A DNA stretch of 64,000 bases from Zoroaster sp. YZ-2022 (GCA_029582265.1 CM055821.1:48684444-48748443), one strand, 5' to 3'. Counted from the stretch's first letter, positions 44,183-56,048 are shown. The notes: generated by a model not told the origin, from the sequence alone. Made by a program: numbers and translations.

Positions 44183-44335
44183 CTGTTTGGAGAAATATTT
44201 TTAAAAAAGTAAAAACTTTCTTGAAAAATTTTACACTATAGAGGGCTGTTTAAAAATATGTTAGTTAAGGTCAATGGCATGTTCATTTAAGTGCATTTTT
44301 ATTTGTTTTAATTTAAAGTAGATTATCAACTGTAC

Positions 44336-44420
44336 CTTCCCATTCCAGGATGCCTTTATTAAGGCGCATAACCACAAATGGAGAAACCGATGAACCTTGG
44401 TTATCCGTCCACTTCTTGGC
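44336..44420 (-). CDS. Exon AKKWTDNQ
   Basis: Acceptor CACCACTGCAG, donor GGGAAG/GTACAG. Encodes AKKWTDNQGSSVSPFVVMRL then NKGILEWE. In phase with both neighbours. Confidence 0.75.
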
Positions 44421-44756
44421 CTGCAGTGGTGTAAAATAATAATGTTCATTTACAAAAAAAGGAATTTAACATGTGTGCAATTATCATCTCAAATTAAAAC
44501 AATATATAACGTGGGTGAGACTAAATAAACAAACAGTGCGCGTCATTCAATTTAGTACTGATATTCCAAACAAGAGAAAATGCAGCTCTGTGCTTATATT
44601 GATTTTATATGGACTATAGTTTTCAATATTATATTTGCATTACATCTATAATAACATATCCTTTAATTGGTGGTGGTGTGAATAAGTAAATAAATAAATT
44701 AAACAAAACATAATATGTTACAGGAAAAACAAAATAAAGTATGGGATAATATTTAC

Positions 44757-44813
44757 AACATCTTGCAGCTTGTTCCACTTCTGTCTGTTGTACTGTTGTG
44801 TGTAGCGTTTGTG
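44757..44813 (-). CDS. Exon HKRYTQQYNRQKW
   Basis: Acceptor TTTTGTCCAG, donor GATGTT/GTAAAT. It has 19 codons reading HKRYTQQYNRQKWNKLQDV in phase 0. Reading on into AKKW gives continuous basic/aromatic sequence. It would follow the first exon directly across an 11 kb intron, unless other exons were missed. Confidence 0.7.
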
Positions 44814-44989
44814 CTGGACAAAATTAAATAAACAAGTACATGTATACATTGCATCTGAACAACAATGAGGACTTTGACTCACACTTGGGCTTTGAGGACT
44901 TTTGTCAGGCCTGTGATTTCTCAGGATTTTTCGTGATTTCTTAATGTTTTTACAAATCTCCCTTCTCAAAATTTTGAAAGAAGAGAAGT

Positions 44990-45200
44990 AGCCACCAAGG
45001 AAAGAAAGATGTAGCCTGTATTGTGTCCAAACCTCTAGTTTCTTGTTTATGGGGATGTGGAGAGTTTGTAAATCCTCTAAAATTAAACATCCAGGAGATT
45101 CAGGGGGGCTTTTTCCTCTAGACCAAAGGGAGATTCAGTCCTGCTACTAATTTTGCAGGATTTTTGTTTTAAATTTGGTCAAGTCACACCCCTGTTTTAA
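44990..45200 (+). repeat. Dispersed repeat, inverted partner at 38935-39110
   Basis: Contains TAGCCTGTATTGTGTCCAAA and GGGGATGTGGAGAGTTTGTA, as in the partner. Confidence 0.8.
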
Positions 45201-45349
45201 GCCTTCCCTACATTTATATATGCATGCCATCAAATTAAATCTAGATACACCTGGGACTGTTCATCTGGACATGGTCAAACAAACAATGGGGGCCTTATGC
45301 CTTAATTGATGAGGGTTGTATGAGGGTTAAATTCCAGTGTGGTCTTACA

Positions 45350-45490
45350 ATATTTTCAACAGGGAATGAAATTGGTGTCATAGTTTATTTATTGGTATCC
45401 ATGGTTTAACCAATACAGTGACTGACAATTAACACAGTCTCATTTATGCTGCAGTTACAGTAGTATGGGGTATTATTTTCAGTTACCAAG
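45350..45490. repeat. Partial member of the GGGGCAGTATCG MITE family
   Basis: Shares CAGTGACTGACAATTAAC-like sequence, GCTGCAGTTACAGTA and GGGGTATTATTTTCAGTTAC with 54331-54584 but lacks recognisable TIRs. Confidence 0.5.
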
Positions 45491-45746
45491 TTTATTTTGA
45501 CAGGCCAAATTAGCACTCCCTTCTGATCTTGATGATGTTGTCCATATAATATACTGGGTTGCACAATATGAACTGATCAAATAAACTTGGATGTGCAAAC
45601 TAATTTTGATAATTTCTAAATGCTGGGTTAAACTCATAAGCAAATATTTCTGTTTTTCATCATGCCTGAGTGAATTGAATTGTGACGGGTTTATGATATG
45701 TGAATTTAATAATTTGCAGCTATACCAAACAGCTACGGTACTGTAC

Positions 45747-46110
45747 ATAATAATAATAATAATAATGTGTGGACTTATATAGCGCACGTATCCACCAACT
45801 GAGTGGTGCTCAAGGCGCACTATATTATTACCCCTGCTCATAAGGCTCATTAGGCTCATAAATCATTCCTGAAACCATCTCAGCTCCCTGGGGAGTATAC
45901 AGCTCAATTGCTGCCATTACAGCGCATGTAGGGCTAATCAACCAACTCTGCCCTCACAGGTACCCATTTAACCCCTGGGTGGAGAGAAGCAATTATGGTT
46001 AAGTGTCTTGCTCAAGGACACAAGTGTCACGGCCGGGATTCGAACCCACATTCTGCTGCTAACACCAGAACTTGAGTCCGGTAAGCTAGACCGCTCGGCC
46101 ACGACACTCC
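45747..46110 (-). mobile_element. tRNA-Leu-derived SINE, near full length
   Basis: The minus strand begins with a tRNA-Leu-like head. A box TGGCCGAGCGGTC is at 46089-46101 and B box GGTTCGAATCC at 46036-46046. There is a CAA anticodon in ACTCAAGTT and a long variable arm. The body ends with GCGCTATATAAGTCCACACA and a (TTA)n tail at 45747-45776. A related copy lies at 54966-55200. It is not a functional tRNA gene. Confidence 0.9.
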
Positions 46111-47771
46111 ATACATGTTAAGATTGACGGAGGAAGGAAAACAGACTACCCTTGAGTAAAAACTAAACCTTGTGAACAGACATTGTTTAACGAACAGACC
46201 AACTAAAAACAACAATACCACTATAGGAATCAATACAAAGACTTTTATCTGGACATTAGGTTGATCACTTCGTTTTCCCCTCGAATAAAATCTTGAGACA
46301 TCTCTGTCCAAAAAAAGATCAAAAACAAAACCCAGAAATGCCCGAGATCCATGGAGAATATACTGATGAAAAGACCCAGTAGTCAATTAACAACTCTAGC
46401 AGACAAGATTATCTAATGCATCAACACCAAATGAACCTTTGGACAAACACTAATGTGTTTGAGCAATAAGGAGGTTTTGTTCACTTCAGATAAAGGGCAC
46501 CAATACTGAACATAAACAATGGCCCAGCGGACCAATCTGGCTCTTATTAATGACTAAATGTTATCTTAGATCACCATCACTGAGACTTGCTTGATCCAAT
46601 GTATAGAGTATAGTAATGGTAATACTCATTACTTAAAAAGTTGTTTTACCACATAATATGGTGTTAATTGACAATTATTCACATCTACTGTAAGCATGTG
46701 AAAACAGGAAGAAGTTCAACATCAAAATGAATTAATTTTGGGTTTGCACATTCTATATTTTAAGTGATCTTAAACATACGACATGTCCATGTATTTCTTT
46801 AGAGAGGTTGATTACATCATGTTTATAAATAATGTCCAATTGTTGTTGGCTGTTTAATGTATATTTGGGTGGTTTATAGCATTATCTTAATAACATTTTG
46901 ACCAGTGCTTCAAACCATCAATTAACAATTATGGTTAAATTAAAAATTGTTGATGTCACAGCTCATTTTTAATTTTGTTTCATGTAGTTTTCTATTTAGG
47001 TCGATGAGTTGCTCTTTATACACAAATGCTAAGTTTTAACATATGATCTTAACTTATTACAAAAGAAATAGTTTGTTTTGGCTGAAAACATTTGCAAAAT
47101 TACTAAATTACCATTATTTGCTTCAAAAGCAACATTTCATAGAACTTGTACCAATCTTACAATAAGCAAGCTTCCGAATACGATAAATTTGAAATCATGC
47201 TGTTACCTTTTTATGTTGTACTTTCCCTATAAAAAATAACTGAGAAACTATAACGATATAGACATGTGTACATTTCAACAATTTCCGTTGTATTTTAGTG
47301 ATGCAAATGTAAATTATGTAAATGTACACAGTGAATGTTAATTTGTATTAAAACTTATTTTTAACCAAAAAACTACAAAATGACATACAGGAATGAAGTA
47401 ACAAAACCACAAATAACATCCTTTTGTGACACCTTAGAAAATCTAATAATTTGTTGGTACCTTCCCAAACCATGTGCACATCCTCATTTCCAACTTCACA
47501 TCCTATTTTCACACCTTTCCAAATTAACATCTAGGGATTACGTAGTAAATCGAATCTGGAACCACTCAAAAACTGTTATTAGCGGTCCTTTTCTCAAGGA
47601 ACCACATCTTGGCTATTAGGTTGTACTGAATCAACGGCAAAGACAACAAATAATGGATATATTCCCTTTCAAAATCCATTGATCCCTAATGAATCCAACA
47701 GGTCCATAGTTAATGTAGTAGTGTTTTACAAATATCCACGGATATTTTGTGTACCTTCCTACACAAGCCGA
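46111..47771. other. Intronic, no gene seen
   Basis: ORFs here read through the SINE or are chance. A splice-flanked 70 bp open segment near 47465-47533 (minus) was considered and rejected on phase. Confidence 0.45.
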
Positions 47772-47773
47772 TT

Positions 47774-47996
47774 AAAGGGGCAGTATCGGCACAATCAGAG
47801 CAGACTTATGACAGGGCATGGAATCAATGTCCCAGTTGAATAACACAGTGACTACAAATAATGGCTCTTTTATGCAGAAGCAACAGTAACATGACCTTAA
47901 TTATCATGTGGGGTATTATATGGCAGTCACTGAGTTAATCGAAAACTAGCGTTCTGATTCCATGCCCTGTTGATCGTGACAATACTGCCCCTTTAG
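47774..47996. mobile_element. GGGGCAGTATCG MITE, copy 1
   Basis: TIRs: TTAAAGGGGCAGTATCGGCA at the left and GACAATACTGCCCCTTTAGT at the right. CAGGGCATGGAAT and ATTCCATGCCCTG are paired inside. A TTAA-like target is possible at the left. It shares its body with 54331-54584. Confidence 0.75.
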
Positions 47997-48932
47997 TGCA
48001 ACCAAACATTATTTTGTGAATGTTTAGGAGATGAAATGACTTATTTAAATCATTTTATCACGTAAGTGATCAAATGCGTTATGCGCAACTTACAATACGG
48101 ATCGGGTTTTCTCAATGGGCATGCATATTGTTGTGTGCACACTCGTTAGCCAGCAGCGGGCTTATGGGCTATTTTCCACGTCAAGACCTTTATATGCCCA
48201 GGGTGGATCATGTCACAGCCAATCAGGGGCGTAGGCGGAAGTTTCCGCTTTTGGCCTCCACCAATAGTTTGTCTGGTGACAAACTTTGGTGGAAGGTTTT
48301 AACCAATCTCAGGTTGCGCGCTGTAAAGGGTTGGCGCTTGGTGTCAAGCAACCAGTGCGGTTAGGGGCATTCTTGTCACAGCTCCTTGTTTATTAACAAG
48401 TCCATGGAGTTTTAGGTTGGCGGTTTATGATTTTTTCAACAAATTTAACTTTTCTTCGGTGGATACAGTTCTATCTGTGTACGATTCAACTAGTCTGGCG
48501 ACAGGAAACTTTACAACGGACCAGTTTCGGTTGGTTGTAACAAATAGTTATCTTCAAGAACTAACGTTATTGTATAAATTTCTTCGTGGGCAGATCGACT
48601 GGTGCGCACGACTCGAACCTCGTCTGGCGACACAATTTTGGATTCTCTTCTTCATTAGAAGAGTTTTTGTGACAGTAGTTCATCTTCGATGTAACAGTTA
48701 GATCTTCTGTTGTCTTTTTATGGATTATTAATCACTGCAGTACATCGGCCTTCACACCTCTTTTTGTTTGCGGTTGCACAACCTTTAACTGGGCTGAATT
48801 TGTTGTCACGAGGAATAGGGGCCTAACGTTAACAATTTACGAGGCGACCTTCGAGTCCGGTCTCCCCGACTACAAGCCCTTGATTGCAATTGCAGCTAGT
48901 TCATTGTCTATTGTATTGCGTCAGTCTTTTCA

Positions 48933-50640
48933 ATGATGCCACGACCGAAGCGTCAGGTTCGCCCTCCAGCCCGGTTGCGAGCGACTCGATCCGGTGACGG
49001 GTGAGGCACGAGAGCTCCCCTACCGAAGGCTAAGCGTAGATCGCACGGCCCCTTCCCAGACGCCAGGCTCATCATAAGACGGTGGAGGTTTCATCCCCAA
49101 GCTCGGTGACAGTGTCTGTACGTACCCTTGTTATCTGGATCTGATGCTGGCATGACCACTTCCACCATTTCTGTCCCACCATACCAGCCGTCCAGTCAGG
49201 TCAGTCTAGTGTACCCTTGCATACGGGAAGCAGCCATTGCCGCTGGACTTGTGGTAATCCACTTGGACTGGTTTTGTTTCTAGTAATATTACTCATTATT
49301 AGCTCTTTTTGTCAAGGCATTCCATTATACTACTCAATATCTAATTTTGACCAATGGAGGTATTATTGTTGTTTACTATTGTTTCCATGGCAACGATTGT
49401 TTACATCGTTAACAACTAAATTTAAATTTTTTATAAACTGTTTCGGACAACATTCAGGTACACCTTCATAAAAGTTTCAGGGCCGTGGAAACTATAGTAT
49501 TTACAATATGGCAGTTTCCTTTGTTTACCAACTTGTTTACAATGGTAAACAATACCAAAATGAAACCTCTTGAACCAAAAGCTCCATAGGAAAATTGAAC
49601 CAAAAATTTTCCTGAAAACGTAAACAGTAAAAGGGAATAACTTGATAACCGTAAGTCCGATTTGAATGATTCAAAAAAGAATTTCAATTAGAACTATATT
49701 CTCTATCATAATATATCAAAAGATTCAGCATAAAGGACATTTCAAAAATGGGTTGCGGTCCCTACTATAATTTTAGTGCCCCAGTCATTTAACGGGTCCA
49801 GTGTTTGGAGCACTTAATCCTGCACTTTCTGACTTTAACCAAGCCGCTTGCTAAAGTCAGCCAAGCGGCGTTAGTACTAGTAGTGGTGGCATTGTGCCAT
49901 CAGTGCTTGCAACTTCTGTTCTGCCAAGCATTGGTCACCAGCTCCCTACGGTTACAGGGGATGGTCACTGGGCCTCAAGTTTTCCCAGCATATGCTTCTT
50001 TCAACGCAGGCGTCTAGTGCTGGATTGGCTTCTTTATAAACTTAGCCGGCTCCTATTCCACGCGCCGACTCAGGTTACTGCTGGGGGGACACATTTCGCA
50101 GTCATTGAAAGAAAAGATTTGGTGTAGTGCTTACATTGACATGTCAATTTTGTTTATTGAAAGTCCTTCTTCAGTGCTTGCCAAGGCTCGCTGGAATTCT
50201 TCGAGTTCTGAACTTGCTCTTGTGGTAGTGGGTGTAAGATGTTTCTCACGTTCTGGCCATGTGCGCACGCATGCCGCTCTATGGGTAGTGCTGGGCAGCG
50301 CTCTCGTACAGCATTTACCAAAAGCGTTGGTAATCCAAAGGCCATGCAAGGGTCCACTCCATCCCTGCCTGCGGATGGGTCGCAGGGGGCTGCTTCAAAT
50401 TCCAAGGGCAGTTTTCGTGCCTCCTACTCCAATTAAATTGGGAGTGCTGTCTAGTTGGCTTGCGGTCTATACTTATGCAGTCATTGGGGTACACAGGCCC
50501 ACGGCAACGGTGTGATGCCGGTTGCTTAAGTTCGGCAGCTGCTAGGCCCAATGTGGTATTTGCAAAGTTAATAAAGGAATTAAGGCAGGTCGCGTTGCTG
50601 GTCCATTTCAAATTGCCCACTTCGGTTTAGTGCCTATAAA
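48933..50640 (+). pseudogene. gag-like region of the DIRS/Ngaro element, degraded
   Basis: A short ORF starts MMPRPKRQVRPPARLRATRS at 48933 and stops near 49004. Later open pieces (49805-50127) include a VFGALNPALSDFNQAA-like string and TGDGHWASSF in different frames. An AT-rich block at 49260-49740 looks foreign to the element. No zinc knuckle is seen. Confidence 0.4.
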
Positions 50641-50699
50641 ACAAATTTAAAAAAAATAAAAACCCTGGGACTTTTTGTCTCATTCATCATCTGTCTTTC

Positions 50700-51170
50700 C
50701 CACAAGGAAAGGGGGTCAATGCTTTCATTGGTAAGGTTAATGCAAAGTGAATTATGCGTCATTTGATGTAGGGGTTTTGCAGGCAGGCTGTAATGCATGG
50801 CTTGCTGAGGCAGACATTTAAATCAGCTTTTCGGCTCTTGCCAGTTTCCCCTCGTGATTACGAGCTTTTGGGTTTCAAGTTTGGGGGGCCAATTTTATTT
50901 TGACAAGTGCCTGCCATTGGGATGTTCCATTTCCTGCTCGCTCTTTGGGAAGTTTAGCACTTTTCTGGAGTTCCAGCTAGGTGAAAGCAATCGCACATTC
51001 AGGTTTTGTCACGCATTATCTGGATGATTTTCTCTTTGTTGGGGCATCCCGTCAAGCCTGTAAGGACCTTTTGGTAGTTTTTTTGGGGACAAGCAAACCA
51101 CTTGGGGTTCCCTAGCGCAAAAAAAAAGGCCGGTACAAACTATCTCATAATTGGGGCTCGAAATCGACAC
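50700..51170 (+). pseudogene. DIRS-type reverse transcriptase fragment
   Basis: KSAFRLLPVSPRDYELLGFK then FGGPILF is the DIRS-type A-motif neighbourhood. The Asp before K-S-A-F lies in another frame (AEADI) because of a one-base change at 50820. HYLDDFLFVGASRQACKDLL then LGVP carries the catalytic Tyr-Leu-Asp-Asp near 51013-51025. GLEIDTV near 51155 closes the RT. Stops interrupt every frame. Confidence 0.8.
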
Positions 51171-52113
51171 TGTTCGAGGGCGGAAATGGGACGGTTGTTA
51201 AGTTTGGCGTTCGCTAAGAATACACAACGGTTTTACATGTCGGGGTGGCACGCCTTTTGCCGTCTTAAAGCACATCAAGCTTCGGCTGTGTCAACTGTTT
51301 CTCCGCAAGATATTGCAGGATTCATCTCATGGCTGTCTTTACATTACTATTCTCCATCCACAATTAATACATATGTGGCAGGGGTGGGGTGTTTTTGTAA
51401 ACTTAGGGGATGGGCCGGTCCAACTAATAATTTTATTGTGGCAAAATTGCTGGTAGGTTACAGGCGGGACGGGGCTAGGCAAGATGAGCGATTGCCGATT
51501 TCATTGTCGCTTTTGTGCCGACTTTTAGAGGCGTTGCCCAAGGTATGTGTTTCCCAATTTGAAAGCACCATGTTTCGGGCAGCTTTTTTCGGCTTTTTGC
51601 GCGTTGGGGAGTTTACCGCCAATTCCACTTACCATATGCAAGAGTCTATGTTACAGTATTCCGGTGTGTGTTTCTGTGGCAATCAATCTAGCATGTCTGT
51701 GGTCCTGGCCATACGTCATTCTAAAACTAATCAGGCTGGCCCTCCACAGTGGGTTCATATCGCAAGGCTGCAGGTTGTGGCAATCTGTCCAGGTTGTGGC
51801 AATCTGTCCAGTTACTGCTTTGCAAGGGTATTTTTGCAAACGCGGAAACACTTGTCCGTCCCCTTGTTATGCCATGAACGCGGTGATCCCCTCACACGGT
51901 ATCAGTTCACAGCGGTGCTTATATAGGGCTGCTTTGTTGTTTTGTGGGGTGGCGGGCGATCGCTATCGGTCCCATTCTTTCGGATGGGATCTGCGTCCAC
52001 AGCTTTTGCACTGGGGTGCCCGTTGCAGACATAAAGGGTCTGGTCGCTGGCACTTGGAAACATTCCGCCGGTACATTCGCCCCTTTCCCCAGGGCGGTAG
52101 CAATAGCTTTTAG
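51171..52113 (+). pseudogene. DIRS/Ngaro tyrosine recombinase
   Basis: The N-terminal SAM-like part reads LLSLAFAKNTQRFYMSGWHA and STINTYVAGVGCFCKLRGWA. The catalytic part has AAFFGFLRVGEFT (first Arg), a SKTNQAGPP hairpin and CHERGDPLTRYQFTAVL. After a shift at about 51910 come YRSHSF, then MGSASTAFALGCPLQT in another frame, and FRRYIRPFP with the nucleophile Tyr. A short direct repeat at 51773-51809 (GTTGTGGCAATCTGTCCAG twice) adds a local duplication. Confidence 0.88.
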
Positions 52114-52124
52114 TTTTATTGTAA

Positions 52125-52645
52125 TTGTCCAATCAAGTTTTTCTTTCATATGCAGGAGCTCATAGTGTCTGGGTGGTAGGTGACTTCATTGTGCGCAGGG
52201 CAAGCCAGGACTTGAATTTACCCAATCTGGTGCGTTGGAATGGCCGAGGAGGTGCTCACTTGAAGGACCTTCATGGTTTTGCTATCAGGTTTCATACCCT
52301 ATCCCTTTGATCATTTTGCATTTAGGAACGAATGATTTGGTGTCTTATGACTTGTTCACTTTGAGACAGCTCATCACTTCGGCCTTGGGCATTGCCGGCA
52401 AAGGTTTCCTGCAAGCTATTGTAGTTTGGTCAGACATTCTCCTGAGAATGTTCTATTTTGGTGCCACTTCTCAAAAATCCATCGAGAACGTACGTAAAGC
52501 AGCCAATCGTTGGGTGAAAGCGCAGTGTAAAAAGCTTGGGGCTAGGGTACTGCAGTACCCGCAGTTTATCTGGTCGGATGCTAGCCTTTATTGTTTCGAT
52601 TGGGTCCATCTGTCTCCAAAAAGGGCTTTCCATTTTCAAGGCTAA
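52125..52645 (+). pseudogene. SGNH/GDSL-like hydrolase of the retroelement
   Basis: VWVVGDFIVRRASQDLNLP marks block I, but the usual Ser after Gly-Asp is Phe (TTC at 52185). After a frame change, LIILHLGTNDLVSYDLFTLR gives block III with Asn-Asp. AIVVWSDILLRMFY follows, and DWVHLSPKRAFHF holds the Asp-x-x-His of block V. Such hydrolases are esterase/lipase-like; the role in retrotransposition is unknown. Confidence 0.82.
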
Positions 52646-52760
52646 TCTATTAGTAATTGTATTCTGTCTGTGCTGTAACTGGTGCACTTTTGTGGGTGTT
52701 TTGTTCTGTTCCTTTGGGCGCGCTTCTCGCGCGTGGCAGTTTTGGGCGGAATAGCACATT

Positions 52761-54330
52761 AACTTCCCACTTATGGTGCAGCAGTTCTGGCAATTAACAG
52801 TTACTGCAGTCCTAGAAAATTAAACTTAATAATATGGAGATTTTAGTCCTCCGTTATTTACATGTTATCAAGTGTTCATAGTGCCGGGATCTCCCTCAGG
52901 CTGGTCCAGACCGCAGCTTCCTGGGTGGGACGCGAACACTTGGTTGATTCATATTGTATTGATTCATATGATATGCTGTGTATTAGCATATGTTACACAT
53001 GTGCATAATACGGTACTGTTTGTTATTGTCAACATTTAAATGTATGTTTTAATAACTATCCCCATTGGGGGTTAGTGGTACCAGGTCTGGGTATACAGAG
53101 TCTTGGGTACGCTGTATAGGTGGTCCCAACTGGTTTTCTCTGAGGTCTTGGGTAGGGTGTGTGTTTGTTTGTCTTTATCAAATGCTGTTTAATGACAAAT
53201 CCGGTTTGCCCATAGTTTGGTATTCCGGTGGTTGATGGTGTCAACCTCTTTGAATAAAAAGTTTGAAAGCTGTGACCAAGTGGCATTCAAATGAATTTGT
53301 AGTTGGTGCTATTTATTGTGAGTTTGAGTATAAGATGTATTATATGTGTTTTGACTTTCCAATAGCTGGGGTCAATGGTGATGTACATCAAGTCAATTTG
53401 GAACATGAATCTCTGTTTTCTTTCTCTGAATAAAAAATATACATTAAAGTTTAATAAAAGAAATTCTGATTGTTTAACCAGCACAAACTTTGTGTGTTCA
53501 ATTTAACATCAATTATCAGCCATAATTTCCCTTTCCTTTAATTAAAAGTTTAGCTTCTTTTTAAGTTGCCATTTGTATGTAAATTAATGATGGGCCATCC
53601 ATAAATACATAAGTTTTGTTGACCACCATAGTCAACATACACAGATGATGTACATGTACACGGACAGTAGTTATTCAGCAAATTAATTAATTTATGCAAA
53701 GGGACAATATACTGATTTAGACAAATGTAATAAAATAATGATCAACATAGAATTGGAAAAGTGCATCTTTTGAAAAAAACAAGTTTTTGATCTATTTTGA
53801 TATGAATCCTGCCTTCTATGTATAGTCATACATTTTCTCATGAAACCAAACAGTGGAACAACACTGACCTAATATAATGATGATTATCTATAAGGATGAG
53901 ATAAGCAACAAAATAAACATTTTGAATGTGTGCTTTAATTACTTTAATTCTGGTTTTATTAATTTTATCATAGATGTGATGGTTGGGTATAATGTCATTT
54001 TATTTCTTTTGTTAGAAATAAAATTGTTTTCATTTCGAATCACATCAAGGGGTTCATAGTGGAAGTGGACAAGAGAAAATTGGTAATGAGGTTTGTGTTA
54101 AAAATGAAGTATATTTTTTAAAAAGGACAAATATTAATAGACTCAAAACAATAAAGTATGGATCTACAACAATAATTGGGAGCACTTTTAAAGCATTTTC
54201 TTGTACTAGTACTAGTGTATCTATAAACACATGTATAAAAAATAGCAGCAAATCTGCAAGACTAAGGAAAAACAATGAACTTAAGCAGCCATAGTTCTGA
54301 AGAGAAAGATTATCATTCACACAAGCATTA
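52761..54330. other. Intronic, no gene seen
   Basis: It may contain the 3' end of the retroelement. A hairpin pair CAAGTGTTC / GAACACTTG lies at 52869-52944. AATAAA signals occur at 53251 and 53429. Nothing codes. Confidence 0.4.
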
Positions 54331-54584
54331 ACGGGGCAGTGTCGTTACGATCAGGTCAGACATTCAACAGGGCGTGGAATTGTTGTACTAGTTTAAAATG
54401 AAAAAAAGTGACTGAAAATTAATGTATTATTTATACAGCAGCAACAGTAATATAACCTTATCACGGTGGGGTATTATTTTCAGTAACTGAGTTAAACGTA
54501 GTTAACGTGAGTTAAAAGTAGCCCTCCAATTCCAATTTCCATGCCTTGGGTTGATCGTGACCATGTTAACCTTTTAAAATATTT
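54331..54584. mobile_element. GGGGCAGTATCG MITE, copy 2
   Basis: Starts TTAACGGGGCAGTGTCGTTA and shares CAGCAGCAACAGTAAT, GGGGTATTATTTTCAGTAAC and CATGCC..GGTTGATCGTGAC with the other copies. More decayed at the right TIR. Confidence 0.65.
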
Positions 54585-54758
54585 TATCCCTGAAATTAGT
54601 CCAAAGAATTATTTCACAGAATTATTCAACAAATACTCCTCTTGTTTTCACTCTTTAAAAGTTACACTTAGTCTCGTTTTTTTTTTTTTTTTTTTTGTTG
54701 GGGGGTGGTAATCTTTGTTTGTTGGCTTTTTTGGCAACAGGGAAATACGTGATACATT

Positions 54759-54945
54759 CATAAGAGAGACCTTACAAATCGGGCAAACGTTCATACCCTT
54801 ATGTGAAAAAGTCGTTTAAAACAAAGCACGACAGCAATCAAGCGATTTTAGCTGCAACGTTGTTTCATAGTAAACGAAAAAAGGGCGATGCGCGCTGAGA
54901 CCAGAAAACTGGAGACTTTTGGGGGCATAAACATAGGATTCCAAT
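54759..54945. repeat. Dispersed repeat, shares family with 8524-8735
   Basis: ATAAGAGAGACCTTACAAAT, CAAACGTTCATACCCTTATG and GAGACCAGAAAACTGGAGAC match the distant copy. Confidence 0.6.
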
Positions 54946-54965
54946 CCAAGAAAGATGGCTTTGTT

Positions 54966-55200
54966 AATAATAATAATGTGTGGACTTATATAGCGCACAT
55001 ATCCACCAACTAAGTGGTGCTCAAGGCGCATTCTTTTTTACGTGCATTACACAACACACGGGACCTACGGCTTTACGTCCCATCCGAAGGACGAAGCAAT
55101 TATGTTAAGTACCTTGCTCAAGGACACAAGTGTCACGACCGGGGCTCGAACCCACACCCTGCTGCTGGCAACACCAGAACTTGAGTTTGTTGCCCAAAAT
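54966..55200 (-). mobile_element. tRNA-Leu-derived SINE, truncated head
   Basis: Same body and (TTA)n tail as 45747-46110. The head retains the B-box region (GGGCTCGAACCC complement) and the anticodon arm, then stops before the A box. Confidence 0.85.
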
Positions 55201-56046
55201 GGACGATAACCATCACAAGTTAAGCCACTCACAGCTTCAAAAGTAATTGATTAATCTGAATTGATTAATCTGAATAAAATTGGTCATTAATTAGAAAATT
55301 CACATTCATTCACCTTTAAAACAATTAACACGTCAAATTTGATGAATTCGTTTTAATGAATTAGAAAAGTCTTGAAAAGTGTTGGATATCAAAGCCTGCG
55401 GATCACATGCATGGAGCTCGGGTATTGTTTTTCATTCATTTATTTTGAATTTATTTAAAAATTGTTTAAAACTAAATTTCCAATAGGGGACTTTAAACAT
55501 TTAAAAATGTTTAATAATAAATCCATGCTTTGGCTTCAAAAATGAAGTAGGCCTACAGACTGTATGGTAAATCATTTGGGTACAACTATAGAATGCAGGG
55601 CCACACCAAAGGTTAATTATAAAATTACGTAATCTGACTTTAAAATACACAACTGCGGTTCCTAGGTCAAATTCAGAAAAGGGGAAAATTTGTCCCTGCA
55701 TTCTATAGGTACTCCTGATTTTGTTCCACATTTTTCGGGCAATAATGTTAATATAAATAATTCAATTTCAGCATGATTTTACTTTCTTTAGGCCGCCATG
55801 TTTTAATGAACAATCCTCAAAATATTCCGTCTGAAAAGTGCTGTAATTTTGAGAAAATGAAAGCAAATTGTTAATTCAACTTACATTGTTGCCGTAAAAC
55901 TTTTCGTTTAAGTCCCATGAACACATAGACATTATTTTCAGGTATGAAAGTTTAGTTTTGTGATATTTTAGGGCTCAGCTAGACTCTTACATATCGGTGT
56001 CATGCCTGAATAAACCATAAATCTGAGAAAAGTTAAATTCAATAAT
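55201..56046. other. First-intron sequence, no gene seen
   Basis: AT-rich. The minus-strand ORF at 55501-55731 has no recognisable feature. Confidence 0.45.
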
Positions 56047-56048
56047 AC

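Larger units (their letters stand above)
48000..52760 (+). mobile_element. DIRS/Ngaro-like tyrosine-recombinase retroelement, decayed
   Basis: GC-richer than its surroundings from about 48060. It holds a degraded gag-like region, reverse transcriptase, tyrosine recombinase and an SGNH hydrolase in that order, all plus strand. Ngaro-type elements of animals are known to carry a hydrolase ORF, so this order fits Ngaro or a related DIRS group. RNase H is not visible between RT and recombinase, suggesting a deletion. Terminal repeats were not identified, so the limits are approximate. It lies antisense in the first intron of the OTU-Ulp1 gene. Confidence 0.8.

Noticed and set aside
45747..46110. 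tRNA-Leu(CAA) gene on the minus strand
   Set aside because: A and B boxes are intact, but the sequence continues into the SINE body and a related copy exists nearby; it is a SINE head.
46027..46386. 119-residue minus ORF with a hydrophobic stretch
   Set aside because: Its end is the SINE head translated, and the rest has no conserved feature.
47465..47533. Minus-strand exon in the first intron (donor GGGAAG/GTACCA)
   Set aside because: Joining it shifts the next exon out of the frame that is continuous with AKKWTDNQ.
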